DNA from: Paraglaciecola chathamensis S18K6
GTDB taxonomy: Bacteria; Pseudomonadota; Gammaproteobacteria; Enterobacterales; Alteromonadaceae
Reading direction: 5' to 3'
Assembly: GCA_000314955.1 (NCBI GenBank)
Contig: BAEM01000056.1
Location: forward strand, 124,001 to 188,000
Length of the DNA stretch: 64,000 nucleotides
Part shown: positions 19,793 through 29,045 of the stretch, in pieces
How the letters are laid out: each line of letters opens with the position of its first letter
Position numbering within the stretch: position 1 is the first letter of the stretch
Notes under the pieces: model-generated
The model's database searches: none
What the model saw: only the letters and a program-made list of their open reading frames with translations
What the model was told of the DNA's origin: nothing
Program-made: the position numbers and the translations under genes

Positions 19793-19825
19793 GACCTAAC
19801 TCGTTTATTTACAACGAGTTAGGTC
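19793..19825 (+). terminator. Hairpin supplied by the element downstream of ssrA
   Basis: Perfect inverted repeat GACCTAACTCG / CGAGTTAGGTC (19793-19803, 19815-19825) seven bases after the ssrA end. The chromosomal ssrA terminator appears to have been displaced to 29075 and 35742, so this element-borne hairpin probably takes its place. Confidence 0.65.
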
Positions 19826-19850
19826 GCCTTTATCACAAAGGCAACTGGCA

Positions 19851-19873
19851 TGTGTCACACTAAGGTGTCACAC
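19851..19873. promoter_or_regulatory. GTGTCACAC boxes at the left end (candidate integrase arm sites)
   Basis: TGTGTCACAC at 19851-19860 and GTGTCACAC at 19865-19873, 14 bp apart and directly before the integrase start. The same box occurs three times beside the right attachment site. They may serve as arm-type sites for the integrase and as autoregulatory operators of its gene. The sequence is partly palindromic (GTGTCACAC). Confidence 0.6.
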
Positions 19874-19875
19874 AC

Positions 19876-21594
19876 ATGTCTCAAAAAACTCCCTATCTCA
19901 TTAAAAACAGAAACAATAATTATTATCTTCGCTTCATAGTTCCGCTCAAGTTATCTAACAATGAGAAACGAAAAACTGAAATCCGATTCTCTTTGAAGAC
20001 AAAAATATTTAATGACGCAATGCTTGTTTACCCGATAGTTGTGCCATTCATTCAATTTAAAATCAGAGATATTAAGAGCATGAGAAGAACAGAGGCACAA
20101 ACAATTGCCGTAATTACACTGTTTAAGACCAACGTTGATCATTTCATCAATAAAAAAATAGAGAAGCTTATTGAAGTCGCATCTAAAAACAAAAATCACT
20201 GGAAAACTGGGCTTGCTAGCCGTTCGTTGGAGCAATCTATATATGATTGTTTGTTAGAACCGATAACTGAACTCATTCTAGAGACGTCTAACAGCAATGC
20301 ACGAGCGTCCAAGGCCGAATTTGAATCCAAACAAGGTCAAGTAAAGAGCAATCAGAAGATAATTGAGGCGTTGAATAAAGTTATTTCCAAATCGCCCCCT
20401 CCTTCTGCTCCTATTGGGACCACCAGCGAAAACAAGCCCTTGCATGAATTATTAACAATATATTTAGATGAACGGAAACCATCACTGAGTATAAGAACAC
20501 ACAGCCAACAAGTTAAAACATTAGAGCGCTTTATCGAAATTGTAGGTCTTGAACTACTTAGTAACGATTTAGGTAATGATGAACTGGACCGATATATCAA
20601 AGTTACCAAAACAATTGCGCCAAACTTTGGTAGTAACTTAAAAGTAGCCAAGCCTACAGACAGCGAGAGCTTAGTCAAGTTTTGGTTAAAATCAGCAGAA
20701 GAAAACACAGGGAAAACCCTAGCATCAAATGGCATAGAAAAGCACTTTTCTACTGTTAGACCATTTCTAAAGTGGTGTTTTGAGCGCAACAATATAATAA
20801 ATGATGGCAGCGTCTACCCTTCGTTAAGGAAACAGAAAAGAACTACGGATACACTTGAAAAAACACCATTTTCAAGACAGCAACTCAGCTTAATTTTTGA
20901 TTCGTATTTGTATGGAGATACATTAAGACCAAAAGAGCAGCCTCGTAACTACCAGTTTTGGCTACCATTGATCGCGTTAAGCACCGGAATGAGGATCGCT
21001 GAAATTGTAGCGATTGAGAAAAAAGATGTTTATGAGCAAGATGACGTTTGGGTTATTGATGTAAATGATAAATGGCATAGCCCAAAACATCGCAACCCAA
21101 ACCATTCTAAACGGAAGAAGAACAAGTCTTCATGTCGAATAATCCCTATTCCAAATGTTCTAATCCGTGCAGGATTATTAAGCTATGTAAAAGCTCTTAA
21201 AACCCACGACATGCTATTTCCGGAGCTGAATTTAGGGGAGCACAAGGGGCTTGGTGATTACGCTTCTAAATGGTTTAACGAGCGCTTTTTGAAATACATC
21301 AGTTTAGACAAAAGGAGTTCTGATGGTAAGCAGGGAGTATCATTCCACTCTTTCAGGCATGGGTTCGTTACCAACTTAGATAAGACGATTATAAATGGTG
21401 TGGCATTGAATGATTCAGATCGTCACTATATTACAGGGCATGAGCAAGAAGGTGTTAGAAACAAAACTTATAACCACGGAGGAGTAAACCTTCAGCATAT
21501 AAAAGAATATATGGATGCAATGGAACATAATGTTGCTTTGAATAATATAAGTTTCGAGAGATACCTTAAACGTAGAAAATTTATTACTGAATAA
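19876..21594 (+). CDS. Tyrosine site-specific integrase
   Basis: 572 residues, phage-type. N-terminal arm/core-binding region (~1-290) then catalytic domain with LSTGMRIAEI (Arg near 373), HSFRHG (His/Arg near 491-494), GHEQEG (His near 521) and the nucleophile Tyr in TYNHGG (~532). All catalytic residues are present, so it should be active. It is longer than lambda integrase (356) with a large N-terminal region. Location immediately after ssrA identifies it as the enzyme that inserted this element. The ATG at 19876 follows GTGTCACACAC and has no strong Shine-Dalgarno. Confidence 0.95.
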   Translation: MSQKTPYLIKNRNNNYYLRFIVPLKLSNNEKRKTEIRFSLKTKIFNDAMLVYPIVVPFIQFKIRDIKSMRRTEAQTIAVITLFKTNVDHFINKKIEKLIEVASKNKNHWKTGLASRSLEQSIYDCLLEPITELILETSNSNARASKAEFESKQGQVKSNQKIIEALNKVISKSPPPSAPIGTTSENKPLHELLTIYLDERKPSLSIRTHSQQVKTLERFIEIVGLELLSNDLGNDELDRYIKVTKTIAPNFGSNLKVAKPTDSESLVKFWLKSAEENTGKTLASNGIEKHFSTVRPFLKWCFERNNIINDGSVYPSLRKQKRTTDTLEKTPFSRQQLSLIFDSYLYGDTLRPKEQPRNYQFWLPLIALSTGMRIAEIVAIEKKDVYEQDDVWVIDVNDKWHSPKHRNPNHSKRKKNKSSCRIIPIPNVLIRAGLLSYVKALKTHDMLFPELNLGEHKGLGDYASKWFNERFLKYISLDKRSSDGKQGVSFHSFRHGFVTNLDKTIINGVALNDSDRHYITGHEQEGVRNKTYNHGGVNLQHIKEYMDAMEHNVALNNISFERYLKRRKFITE

Positions 21595-21763
21595 TTGTAT
21601 TTTAAATGTGGGATTGGTTTAGTTTTACTTTATCTATTCCACATTAGGTCTGATAATTCAGCTCTACTGTGGAGCTGCTCAATTTTATTAGAGCATTGTC
21701 ATCAATACAAAAAACAGCATTTATATGAGCAATGATCTATCAAAACTCTATAATCGAATCGAG

Positions 21764-23197
21764 CTATAGCCCGAAGATTTTTAACGTTGCCGTAGAGTTG
21801 AATATCATGTAAGCAATACCTAGTTGGAATAATCCTACTGTGAACAATGACCCCCAATAAAAGAATTTTGACCATATTAGGTGAGAATCAATCAGTTTGT
21901 TTAGATCCTTAACAGATATATGATTATGTAACATCCCAGACCAGCTTTTTAAGGCCATTTCTGATACTTTCAAATCAGCGCTTGCGTTCAACCACCTGAT
22001 GAAAAAACTAACAGAAAGGTATATACCCGCTATTTTAAAAAGTATTATTCCCTCATCGGAATGCAATAATGCATTGTTAACCACCGCTTTGGATATGGTA
22101 CCCACTGTAAATATAAAACCAATTGTTAACATAGATTTAAGCAGTTCTGAGGCTAACGAAAATGCTTTCAACGCGAATTTATCTGTAACAGTTTGTATAT
22201 CGTTAAAAATTTCTTTTAACTCTTTACGATAATCGTCACTTCTTTTTGCAATAACAAATTTATAATTATTTTTCGCCTGCTCTAGTGCATGGGAAAGCAC
22301 CTTTTGTCCAACTTCAAATAAGTTTCCAGAACCACATTCCAACGAAAGTCTATCGATTACTAATTGCAAAGGAACATCAGGGTCTTCTTTATCATAACAC
22401 CAGCATATACAATCAGAGAGGGTTTTAATTCTTTCTGAAGGAATATCAACACCTGCAGATTTTAGCTCTGCCTCCAAGTGTTTTACGCCTTTAAATTCCA
22501 GTTTTGAATCACTGTAATAATTTGTGCATAACGATACAAATAAATTTTTGGCGAAAGCAGTCCTGTATGGCTTAGCCAACTTACAGTCAATGTCACCCCA
22601 CGTCAGTTCAAATTGCCGTGGGTTTATTTTTAATGGCTCACTGCATACAACATGAACATGCTTATGAATAATTTCTGAGCTAGGTAATCTACTACCCGAT
22701 AGCCAATCCTCCCCTAACTCAATATGATGAACCGGTATAACTGCTAATTTGGGACCACCAAAAAATACACTCATTTTATATACATGAATTCGAGTGTTAT
22801 TTGAGTTGTTAACGGCACCTTCCAATAAAGGTGAAGTTAGCCCCAATCCTTCCAAGCATTCTTCTAATGCATCCACAGAGCAGAATAGAATTTCATCTAT
22901 GTCACCTGCTCCAGAACATATTTCTTGAATAAATGCTTTCTTCTTAAAAGTAAGCTCGAATTCCGCGCAGTGAGATTCGAGTGTATCACCAGCAGTAACT
23001 CTCTGCCCATCAACGAGCAGTATGAAATGTTTAGCGAGGTTATTTTTTTTAACTAATTTCGTCAATTGACCTAATAGCTCTGAAACGCCTTCTGCAAAGT
23101 AGCCTCCCACATAAAAATTATCAATATTTTCATTGCTATCATTTGCGAAACTTTTAAGCTCAGTTAATAACTCACAAATATTATTAACTAATATCAT
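21764..23197 (-). CDS. Large soluble-domain protein with three C-terminal membrane helices, unknown function
   Basis: 477 residues, not recognised as a named family. Residues 1-~340 look soluble with no catalytic motif that I can identify. Hydrophobic helices lie at about 354-372, 384-402 and 444-466, so it is probably anchored in the inner membrane with a large cytoplasmic domain. It is the second gene of an operon: its start overlaps the end of the NA37-like gene by 14 bp, so translation is coupled. Codon use is AT-rich like the rest of the element. The layout (nucleic-acid-associated partner plus membrane-anchored protein in a mobile island) recalls antiphage modules, but this is inference. 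Confidence 0.75.
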   Translation of the reverse strand: MILVNNICELLTELKSFANDSNENIDNFYVGGYFAEGVSELLGQLTKLVKKNNLAKHFILLVDGQRVTAGDTLESHCAEFELTFKKKAFIQEICSGAGDIDEILFCSVDALEECLEGLGLTSPLLEGAVNNSNNTRIHVYKMSVFFGGPKLAVIPVHHIELGEDWLSGSRLPSSEIIHKHVHVVCSEPLKINPRQFELTWGDIDCKLAKPYRTAFAKNLFVSLCTNYYSDSKLEFKGVKHLEAELKSAGVDIPSERIKTLSDCICWCYDKEDPDVPLQLVIDRLSLECGSGNLFEVGQKVLSHALEQAKNNYKFVIAKRSDDYRKELKEIFNDIQTVTDKFALKAFSLASELLKSMLTIGFIFTVGTISKAVVNNALLHSDEGIILFKIAGIYLSVSFFIRWLNASADLKVSEMALKSWSGMLHNHISVKDLNKLIDSHLIWSKFFYWGSLFTVGLFQLGIAYMIFNSTATLKIFGL

Positions 23198-24290
23198 TTA
23201 CGCTATCTGCTGTAACAGTATAAACAATTTTACCGGCAACTTTTTTCCTCTCAATACCGGCCTCTTTCATTTCACCTTCCCACTCTAATTTGACGTTCAT
23301 GTTTGTTTTAATTTTAGTTTTCTTTTCCATAGCTGGGATACTGTTTGGTTTCGAAGTAAACTGCACGCCGCTTAATTCTACGTCATCCATATAGTCGTCG
23401 AAACTGACTTTGAGTCTACGTTTTGTATCATCGCTCTCGTGGTTACAAATTAACTCTTTTATATCATCTACGTTTATGGCTTGCTCTTCATGAGCTTCTA
23501 TATATTTAATAACACGAGCCCTCACATCCGATGGTACTAGTTCTTGATGTTTTTCTGCCCACCTTTTTGAATGTGAAATGATCTTTCTTGTCATGACACT
23601 ATTATCTTCTTTTAGTGTCACACTCAGAAACTTTTTAAAGTGATCACCAATTGCAACATCTGTATCTTGTTTAGAGTTAGCCTTTCCTCTCTCAACAGCA
23701 ATCACGTCCCACTCGAAAGATTGACCAACATCAATAATAGCCCTTTTTTGAATAGCGGCCTTCTCTTCCAGTAAAGTATCGGTGATTTCTTCGAAAGTTA
23801 CTTTAGAAGGATCCTTTTCATCCCTTATTTGATGTAAAACCGGCTTATAATCTAGCTTCATAATGGCAACAAAGTTCTGCGCCTGAGCATTCACTATCAT
23901 GCTAAATGTCGTGACAATAACAATCCCGTCCGCCATCCTTTTATCGTGCTGCGCTTTGAAATTATGAGCTATCTGTTCACTAGTTTGAACGAACAAATCA
24001 TTATCATCCAAATTGTCAACAAGCTCTTTACATTGTCCTTTGAGCGTTGCTTTTTCTTCATCAACAAATAAGTATTTTGTACCTCTAGATGACTCAGAGA
24101 TCATCTCTTGAAAAAAGCTCTTATGTTTATCTGAAAGACTAACAGCCGACAAGTAATCAACTTTCTCATCTTTCGTTATTAAAATATGATAAATAAATTT
24201 GTGAATAGTAATGCTTTCTCTCATTACTTGTGAGATTGCAAGCGAACGTGGATTGGCCAAAATAAATGTCCTTATTAATTTTTTAGGCAC
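23184..24290 (-). CDS. NA37/NdpA-like nucleoid-associated protein (distant)
   Basis: 368 residues. The order of conserved patterns resembles the 37-kDa nucleoid-associated protein family (YejK/NdpA, PF04245): a leading helical part, ADGIVIVTTFSM and FVAIMKLDYKPVL (strands of the core), then KAAIQKRAIID, a short VIAVER strand, and DHFKKFLSVTL. E. coli YejK is 335 residues and binds nucleoid DNA. The match is by pattern only and could be wrong. It is the first gene of the pair, with the membrane protein gene overlapping its 3' end. A DNA- or nucleoid-binding role is therefore plausible but not shown. Confidence 0.6.
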   Translation of the reverse strand: MPKKLIRTFILANPRSLAISQVMRESITIHKFIYHILITKDEKVDYLSAVSLSDKHKSFFQEMISESSRGTKYLFVDEEKATLKGQCKELVDNLDDNDLFVQTSEQIAHNFKAQHDKRMADGIVIVTTFSMIVNAQAQNFVAIMKLDYKPVLHQIRDEKDPSKVTFEEITDTLLEEKAAIQKRAIIDVGQSFEWDVIAVERGKANSKQDTDVAIGDHFKKFLSVTLKEDNSVMTRKIISHSKRWAEKHQELVPSDVRARVIKYIEAHEEQAINVDDIKELICNHESDDTKRRLKVSFDDYMDDVELSGVQFTSKPNSIPAMEKKTKIKTNMNVKLEWEGEMKEAGIERKKVAGKIVYTVTADSVNDIS

Positions 24291-24416
24291 AATAAACTAA
24301 ATGCCATGAAAATACGAACGAAAATAAACAACTTAAGATTGCTAACAATAACTCCTAAATGGTTATTTTTGATAATGTTTTAACAGAGAGTCAATTTACA
24401 TGTCTGTTTAGTGTAA

Positions 24417-24487
24417 CTATAAGGTTTCATTGGGTGAGCAGCTTTTTTTCTTTAACCATTCCCACCAAATTTAATGAAACCTTATAG
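24417..24487. repeat. Long stem-loop at the 3' end of the HUH gene
   Basis: Perfect 15-bp inverted repeat CTATAAGGTTTCATT / AATGAAACCTTATAG (24417-24431 and 24473-24487) around a 41-base loop. The right arm contains the HUH-gene stop codon. It may be a terminator between convergent-spaced units or a recognition hairpin for the HUH protein (replication origin). The remaining bases of 24301-24416 hold nothing I can name apart from the promoter of the NA37-like gene. Confidence 0.6.
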
Positions 24488-25393
24488 GGCTTTACTCTTT
24501 GATCTGCGCTTACCTTCAGCAATGACCTGTTCTAAATATGGCAGCATTAGAGTTTTCAGTGACCGGCTCATAGCGTAGTTTTTACCACCGTAAAATAAAC
24601 TATCGGTCATAGATTTACACAGGTAATCCGCAAGCCCTTCATTGATGGCAATCTTCTCTTTCGCTTCGTACCTTTGACAATAGATATTACCTTTAAGATC
24701 TGTCGCTTTACTACCGCACTTCCAAAATGATTCCGATGGGTAATCCTCAATCATCATGTCCATCTCATTGATTTCCTGTTCGGTTAGCGAGCCTTTATAG
24801 ACACTCAATATGTAACCATCACTAATGTTTATCGCTGAGGCAGCTAAGTGCCCATACTTATCCGTCTTAAGCCAACCCGTTGCCTTAAGAGAATCTCTAA
24901 GCTTAGTTACTGTGCTTAACTTAATATTCATTACGATATGTGCGTGAATATTTCCAGACGTAGACTCTTCCAATACAAAGAAGTAGCTGCTGACATCAAA
25001 CGGTGTAGCAACTTTAAGCCTTAACATCCTATTGAAGTACTGTGCTGGATTACGAGTTTTGCTACCGGCTTTGAGCTTGAGTGAAAACTCAGAATTAAAT
25101 TGTACTGTTATATGATGAGTTTCGACCCCCATGGTAGAGTTAGCTTCTTCGAGTAACCCCCATACTGCGGCTCTTAAACCATAGTTTATGCAATGGTTTT
25201 TTGAACCATCTAAAATGTGAGTTACATAGATATTTTTCTTACTTGTCACGATAGGTAAATTACATACTTTGTAACTGCTGTTATAACTATCATAACTGAG
25301 TACTGGTCTCCCTCCTGACAACCCTATCTTCCGCTTCTCCGCAGCCCTTTTAAGTACTGGATTTACTGGTGTTAATGAAGCGCTCGTTGGCAT
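24482..25393 (-). CDS. HUH-superfamily replication initiator-like protein
   Basis: 303 residues with the three motifs of rolling-circle initiators in order: ETHHITVQF (91-99), the metal-binding H150-A-H152 in GNIHAHIVMNI, and Y257-L-C-K260 (YxxK), where Tyr would form the covalent 5'-DNA bond. One catalytic Tyr suggests a plasmid/phage Rep_1- or inovirus-Gp2-like enzyme rather than a two-Tyr phiX174 type. In an integrated element it could support replication after excision or mobilisation. It is divergent from the serine recombinase gene over a 108-bp spacer, with a long inverted repeat at its 3' end. It is distant from named families at sequence level; the motif evidence is strong. Confidence 0.75.
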   Translation of the reverse strand: MPTSASLTPVNPVLKRAAEKRKIGLSGGRPVLSYDSYNSSYKVCNLPIVTSKKNIYVTHILDGSKNHCINYGLRAAVWGLLEEANSTMGVETHHITVQFNSEFSLKLKAGSKTRNPAQYFNRMLRLKVATPFDVSSYFFVLEESTSGNIHAHIVMNIKLSTVTKLRDSLKATGWLKTDKYGHLAASAINISDGYILSVYKGSLTEQEINEMDMMIEDYPSESFWKCGSKATDLKGNIYCQRYEAKEKIAINEGLADYLCKSMTDSLFYGGKNYAMSRSLKTLMLPYLEQVIAEGKRRSKSKAL

Positions 25394-25513
25394 TGTGTTT
25401 TTGACCCATTTTTCCTTATTTAAGATTGACGCCGAAACTACCTGTACTTATAGTTAAACGCAACAATACAAAACACAACCAGCGTTGCTATCTTGTAAGG
25501 AATGAGCATTCAC

Positions 25514-26167
25514 ATGAAATACGTTATTTATCTAAGAGTCAGTACGAAAGAACAAGGAAAATCAGGATTAGGGCTAGAAGCTCAGAGACGCGATATACAG
25601 CTGTATTTAGATAACTACAGCCCGTCACCCTACTCTGTCATAGATGAGTGCTTAGAAGTTGATTCAGGAGCTAATTCGCAAAGAATAAAACTAGTTGATG
25701 CTATTAATTTAGCTAAAAAACATGATGCAGTTTTACTAGTGGCTAAACTTGACCGTTTAAGCCGAAAAGTTTCATTTATCGCAAAGCTGATGGAGGATAA
25801 GAAACTAAATTTTAAAGTAGCAACAATGCCACACGCTGATCCCTTTCAACTTCACATCTACGCAGCCTTAGCCGAGCAAGAGAGAGAGTTTATTAGTAAA
25901 CGAACTAAGGCCGCACTAGCAGAAGCTAAATCTCGTGGTACTCGTCTTGGGGGCTTAAGAACTCAAACTAACGAGCGGAACATTGCTAAACGTAAACAAG
26001 CAGATGACTTTGCCAAAAACTTGTGGCCAATGATCGAACCCATGGTTGAAACATCACTTGGATATACTGAGATAGCAAAGCGCTTGAACAGTATGAATGT
26101 CAAGACAGCCAACGGTGGAGCCTTTTGGGCAAGCACCGTCAGTAATATAGTTAAACGCATGATGTAA
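25514..26167 (+). CDS. Serine recombinase (resolvase/invertase family)
   Basis: 218 residues. Resolvase catalytic domain with the nucleophile Ser in IYLRVSTKEQGKSGLGLEAQ (S10), LLVAKLDRLSRKV and ALAEQEREFISKRTKAALAEAK (long E helix), followed by a C-terminal HTH of the resolvase type (YTEIAKRLNSMNVKTANGGAFWASTVSNIVKR). That C-terminus, with an N-G-x-x-W pattern, is typical of small serine recombinases in phages and islands. The ATG at 25514 has TAAGGA 12 bp upstream and starts the conserved domain directly; an in-frame ATG at 25502 abuts that Shine-Dalgarno and is unlikely. It may resolve multimers or invert DNA; no target site is evident. Confidence 0.9.
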   Translation: MKYVIYLRVSTKEQGKSGLGLEAQRRDIQLYLDNYSPSPYSVIDECLEVDSGANSQRIKLVDAINLAKKHDAVLLVAKLDRLSRKVSFIAKLMEDKKLNFKVATMPHADPFQLHIYAALAEQEREFISKRTKAALAEAKSRGTRLGGLRTQTNERNIAKRKQADDFAKNLWPMIEPMVETSLGYTEIAKRLNSMNVKTANGGAFWASTVSNIVKRMM

Positions 26168-26278
26168 TCAGCAACTATAAGAAAACGCATTTCTTATATG
26201 TATGTGCTAATTTTTGCTAAAAATTGAGAAGTTTTGTTAACCCAATCATGCATATTAGCTGTCTACTCAACGAGTACT

Positions 26279-28126
26279 TTACTCGAGAAAAATATCCTCT
26301 AAATATGTCAGGCTCTCAACTGCATACCAAGGGCGCATATGATTGTTATCTCTGTAGAAAAATCCTTGCGAAGTATTACTTGTTCTACAAATCCCCTCAT
26401 TACATAAGTACTCAATAGGATCTATTATTTTAATATCACTTAGTTCGGTAAAAAGACCTAAAGCCTTCTGATGTATAGTGTAGTTTTTTCGTGCCTGTTC
26501 TTCCGTGATGAAATCATTTAAACCATTCCTAATTACCGTTTGCGGATTAAACTCTTCCCCTTTTGGCTCACCTAGAATTAGATAAACGTCATCAGATGCT
26601 GCTTTTAACCTCGCTAGAAAAGTATCGTATTCTTTGGTTCTCACCGAAATCTGTTCTTGTCTTTCAGTTTGAATGTCAGATAGATAAACATCAAAACTGA
26701 AAAAAGAGGTCACAATTTTTTCAAATTTAACGCTATCTAAAAGAAACTCATAATTTTGTAGGTTGTCGCAGTTCCACTTCGGGTGTTTCATAGAAGGGGT
26801 TGCAAGGCAGCCTCCGTTAGTTAAAAAATACACATTGTAGTCAGAGTTTAAGCTCTTCACATACGGATATAATTGTTCAGTGTGACTAGCGCCGAGTATA
26901 AGAATATTTTTATCCGTTTTACCGCTTATTAGTCTAATTTTAATGGGACCCATAAACTTGTTCGCATCAGGGTAACTCCAATCATCTTTGGCGGCAATTG
27001 CAGAAGCAACCAATGTTCTCTCAGGTTCTGCTAATCGCTCTAGTAAACCATTTGTTTGAAATACTACTAACCCAAATACTGCAATAATCGAAGCAGCAGG
27101 TAGAGGCTTCAACAAATATCTTCCTTTATTTAAGCCGTAGTCAGCTAGAGTTTTAGATTCTATAAACACAAAGCTAAGCGCGCCCAAGAGAATAGAAAGC
27201 GGTAAACCTATAACCCACCAATTATCTCCTAGAGAAAAATAGAAACCAGCCACAATAATTGGCCAATGCCATAAGTAAATTGAGTAAGACCATTTACCTA
27301 GAAGGTGGCAAATTTTGTTATCTACTAATACCGACTCCCCATTGTTTGAAATCAAAACTAGACATGCCCCTAATATTGGGAGCAATGATGCATAACCAGG
27401 CCAAGGTGTTTCAGCGGAGAAGAGGAAAAATGAAAATACGATCATAGCTAAGCCAGACATTAAGCCAAAACTTTTGCCTTTTTGACCCAAAGCAATTGGA
27501 TATAAAAATACCAGCCCTCCGGCAAGCATCTGCCAAGCTCTAGTGGGTAACAAGAAGTAAGCTGCTCTGCTAGTGTTGAACGTAACGTAGATTGAAAGAA
27601 GTAGCGTTAAAATCGTTGCTGCAACAAGTAGCAACTTCAACTGCTTTAAATTCAAAAACTTCTTAAGAACTACCAGAACTACAGGATATATTAAGTAAAA
27701 CTGCCACTCTACCGACAAACTCCAAGTGTGTAGCAACCACTTTTCAATTGATGAAGCATCAAAGTAATTTGACTCTTTCCAATAAACGAAATTCGATGTA
27801 AAGGTTAAACTTGCAGTAGTATGTTTGCCCATATTTAAGTAATCAATGGGAGACAGCAAGAAATACCCTAACACCATTAGAACGAAGCAAAGAAAAGCTA
27901 GAGCCGGAATAATCCGCCTCACTCTCGCTTTATAGAAATCTATGATTGAGAAGGTTTCTCGATCTAAACCTTTAATTATAATCATAGTCATCAAAAAGCC
28001 AGAAATGACAAAAAACACGTCAACACCAGCGAAACCGCCCGGTAGCCATGAATGATTAAAATGAAAAATGACTACAGCTATAACGGCGATCGCCCGCAAC
28101 GCGTTTATATCTTCCCTGAACTTCAT
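26279..28126 (-). CDS. Acyltransferase 3 / SGNH fusion, OafA-like O-acyltransferase
   Basis: 615 residues. N-terminal membrane acyltransferase-3 domain (REDINALRAIAVIAVVIFHF... FAGVDVFFVISGFLMT, about ten helices to ~residue 375), then a periplasmic SGNH-type domain (ILILGASHTEQLYPY near 395, ending with a D-x-x-H-like DNNHMRPWYA). Such fusions O-acetylate lipopolysaccharide, O-antigen or peptidoglycan. Phages and islands often carry them to alter surface receptors and block superinfection. It stands alone on the minus strand within the element. Confidence 0.93.
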   Translation of the reverse strand: MKFREDINALRAIAVIAVVIFHFNHSWLPGGFAGVDVFFVISGFLMTMIIIKGLDRETFSIIDFYKARVRRIIPALAFLCFVLMVLGYFLLSPIDYLNMGKHTTASLTFTSNFVYWKESNYFDASSIEKWLLHTWSLSVEWQFYLIYPVVLVVLKKFLNLKQLKLLLVAATILTLLLSIYVTFNTSRAAYFLLPTRAWQMLAGGLVFLYPIALGQKGKSFGLMSGLAMIVFSFFLFSAETPWPGYASLLPILGACLVLISNNGESVLVDNKICHLLGKWSYSIYLWHWPIIVAGFYFSLGDNWWVIGLPLSILLGALSFVFIESKTLADYGLNKGRYLLKPLPAASIIAVFGLVVFQTNGLLERLAEPERTLVASAIAAKDDWSYPDANKFMGPIKIRLISGKTDKNILILGASHTEQLYPYVKSLNSDYNVYFLTNGGCLATPSMKHPKWNCDNLQNYEFLLDSVKFEKIVTSFFSFDVYLSDIQTERQEQISVRTKEYDTFLARLKAASDDVYLILGEPKGEEFNPQTVIRNGLNDFITEEQARKNYTIHQKALGLFTELSDIKIIDPIEYLCNEGICRTSNTSQGFFYRDNNHMRPWYAVESLTYLEDIFLE

Positions 28127-28300
28127 AGGCTCTTTACTTTAAGTGATTGGTTATTGAAGGTATCTCGGGGAGCCCAAAGCTACCAAGGATTACTTACAGC
28201 TCTTGTTTAGCTTGATGCAATGCTATATACATTTCCATGTAAATTGAAGTTATCCGGCAATTTTAATTTTACTAAATTTTGGTAATGGGCTCATCTTAGC

Positions 28301-28789
28301 TTATTTTTTTTTAGTCGGAGAGCCATGAGGCAGTATAACGAGGTGATTTATACAGGAGAGAGCTGCTTTCATCCTCGATTTAATCTCAACAGTTTCGCTT
28401 AAAAACTCCTCTCTTAGATTACATATATAAGCGCCCAAGTTCCGATATTTAATCCCGCCTTTTGAACGCATATAGGCAATTTTCAACATTTCCGATTCAA
28501 TATCTTCTGAAACCCCAATATCGAAACACTCAGTTTTTCCTTGTAAACCCGACATAAAGCGCCCCATCTTCGCAACGTCACTAGAATCTTTACGTTTGTC
28601 CTGAAAGGTTCTCAATAGTTCTTGCTCTAGCTGTCTAGTCGATGATCTGGAACCCATTAACGTAGGAGAATAACAATCTGCTTTCCCAAAAAATGGCTTC
28701 AAGCTGTTCAAACGTGAGAGCGCACAAGATGTATAACCAATTTTACACAGACCAACTTCAGGATACTTGAAGCAATAAACCATATTCAT
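28301..28789 (-). CDS. GIY-YIG-like (T5orf172 type) nuclease-fold protein
   Basis: 162 residues; the N-terminus reads VYCFKYPEVGLCKIGYTSCALSRL, the pattern of T5orf172/MUG113 GIY-YIG variants (V-Y-x-F...KIG-T...R). The following half, with ELLRTFQDKRKDSSD, holds a plausible Glu. The canonical GIY and YIG pairs are degenerate, so nuclease activity is uncertain. Last gene of the element before the right-end boxes. Such proteins occur in phages and islands, with homing or DNA-processing roles proposed. Confidence 0.6.
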   Translation of the reverse strand: MNMVYCFKYPEVGLCKIGYTSCALSRLNSLKPFFGKADCYSPTLMGSRSSTRQLEQELLRTFQDKRKDSSDVAKMGRFMSGLQGKTECFDIGVSEDIESEMLKIAYMRSKGGIKYRNLGAYICNLREEFLSETVEIKSRMKAALSCINHLVILPHGSPTKKK

Positions 28790-29045
28790 AATAGTATTTC
28801 TCTTCTAAATTCACAGAAACACGAAGAATACAGATCGAGAAGATAACATTCAACTCATTGTTTTATAAGCAAATAATGTCATTGCCGACATACTTTCATA
28901 AAAATAACTACAGGATTAAAGCTGTTAATCATTCCGCCTATATGTGTCACACACAGGTGTCACACTTTCTGTTTATCGGGAACTTGATAAGCCCTTAGCC
29001 TACGTATACTGTAAGGGTATAAATCAACTTTAACTGTGTGTCACA
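28790..29045. promoter_or_regulatory. Right-end region with GTGTCACAC boxes
   Basis: No gene. GTGTCACAC at 28944-28952 and 28957-28965 (13 bp apart) and GTGTCACAT at 29038-29046, abutting the attachment core. They mirror the two boxes at 19851-19873 and are candidate arm-type integrase or excisionase sites. The rest of the region is AT-rich promoter-like DNA for the GIY-YIG gene. Confidence 0.6.

Noticed and set aside
21999-22232. 77-codon plus-strand frame inside the membrane protein gene
   Set aside because: Opposite-strand shadow of a longer coding frame.
21764-24290. Known Kiwa defence system (membrane KwaA plus DUF4868 KwaB)
   Set aside because: The membrane protein is more than twice the length of KwaA with a large soluble domain, and the partner looks more like NA37 than DUF4868.
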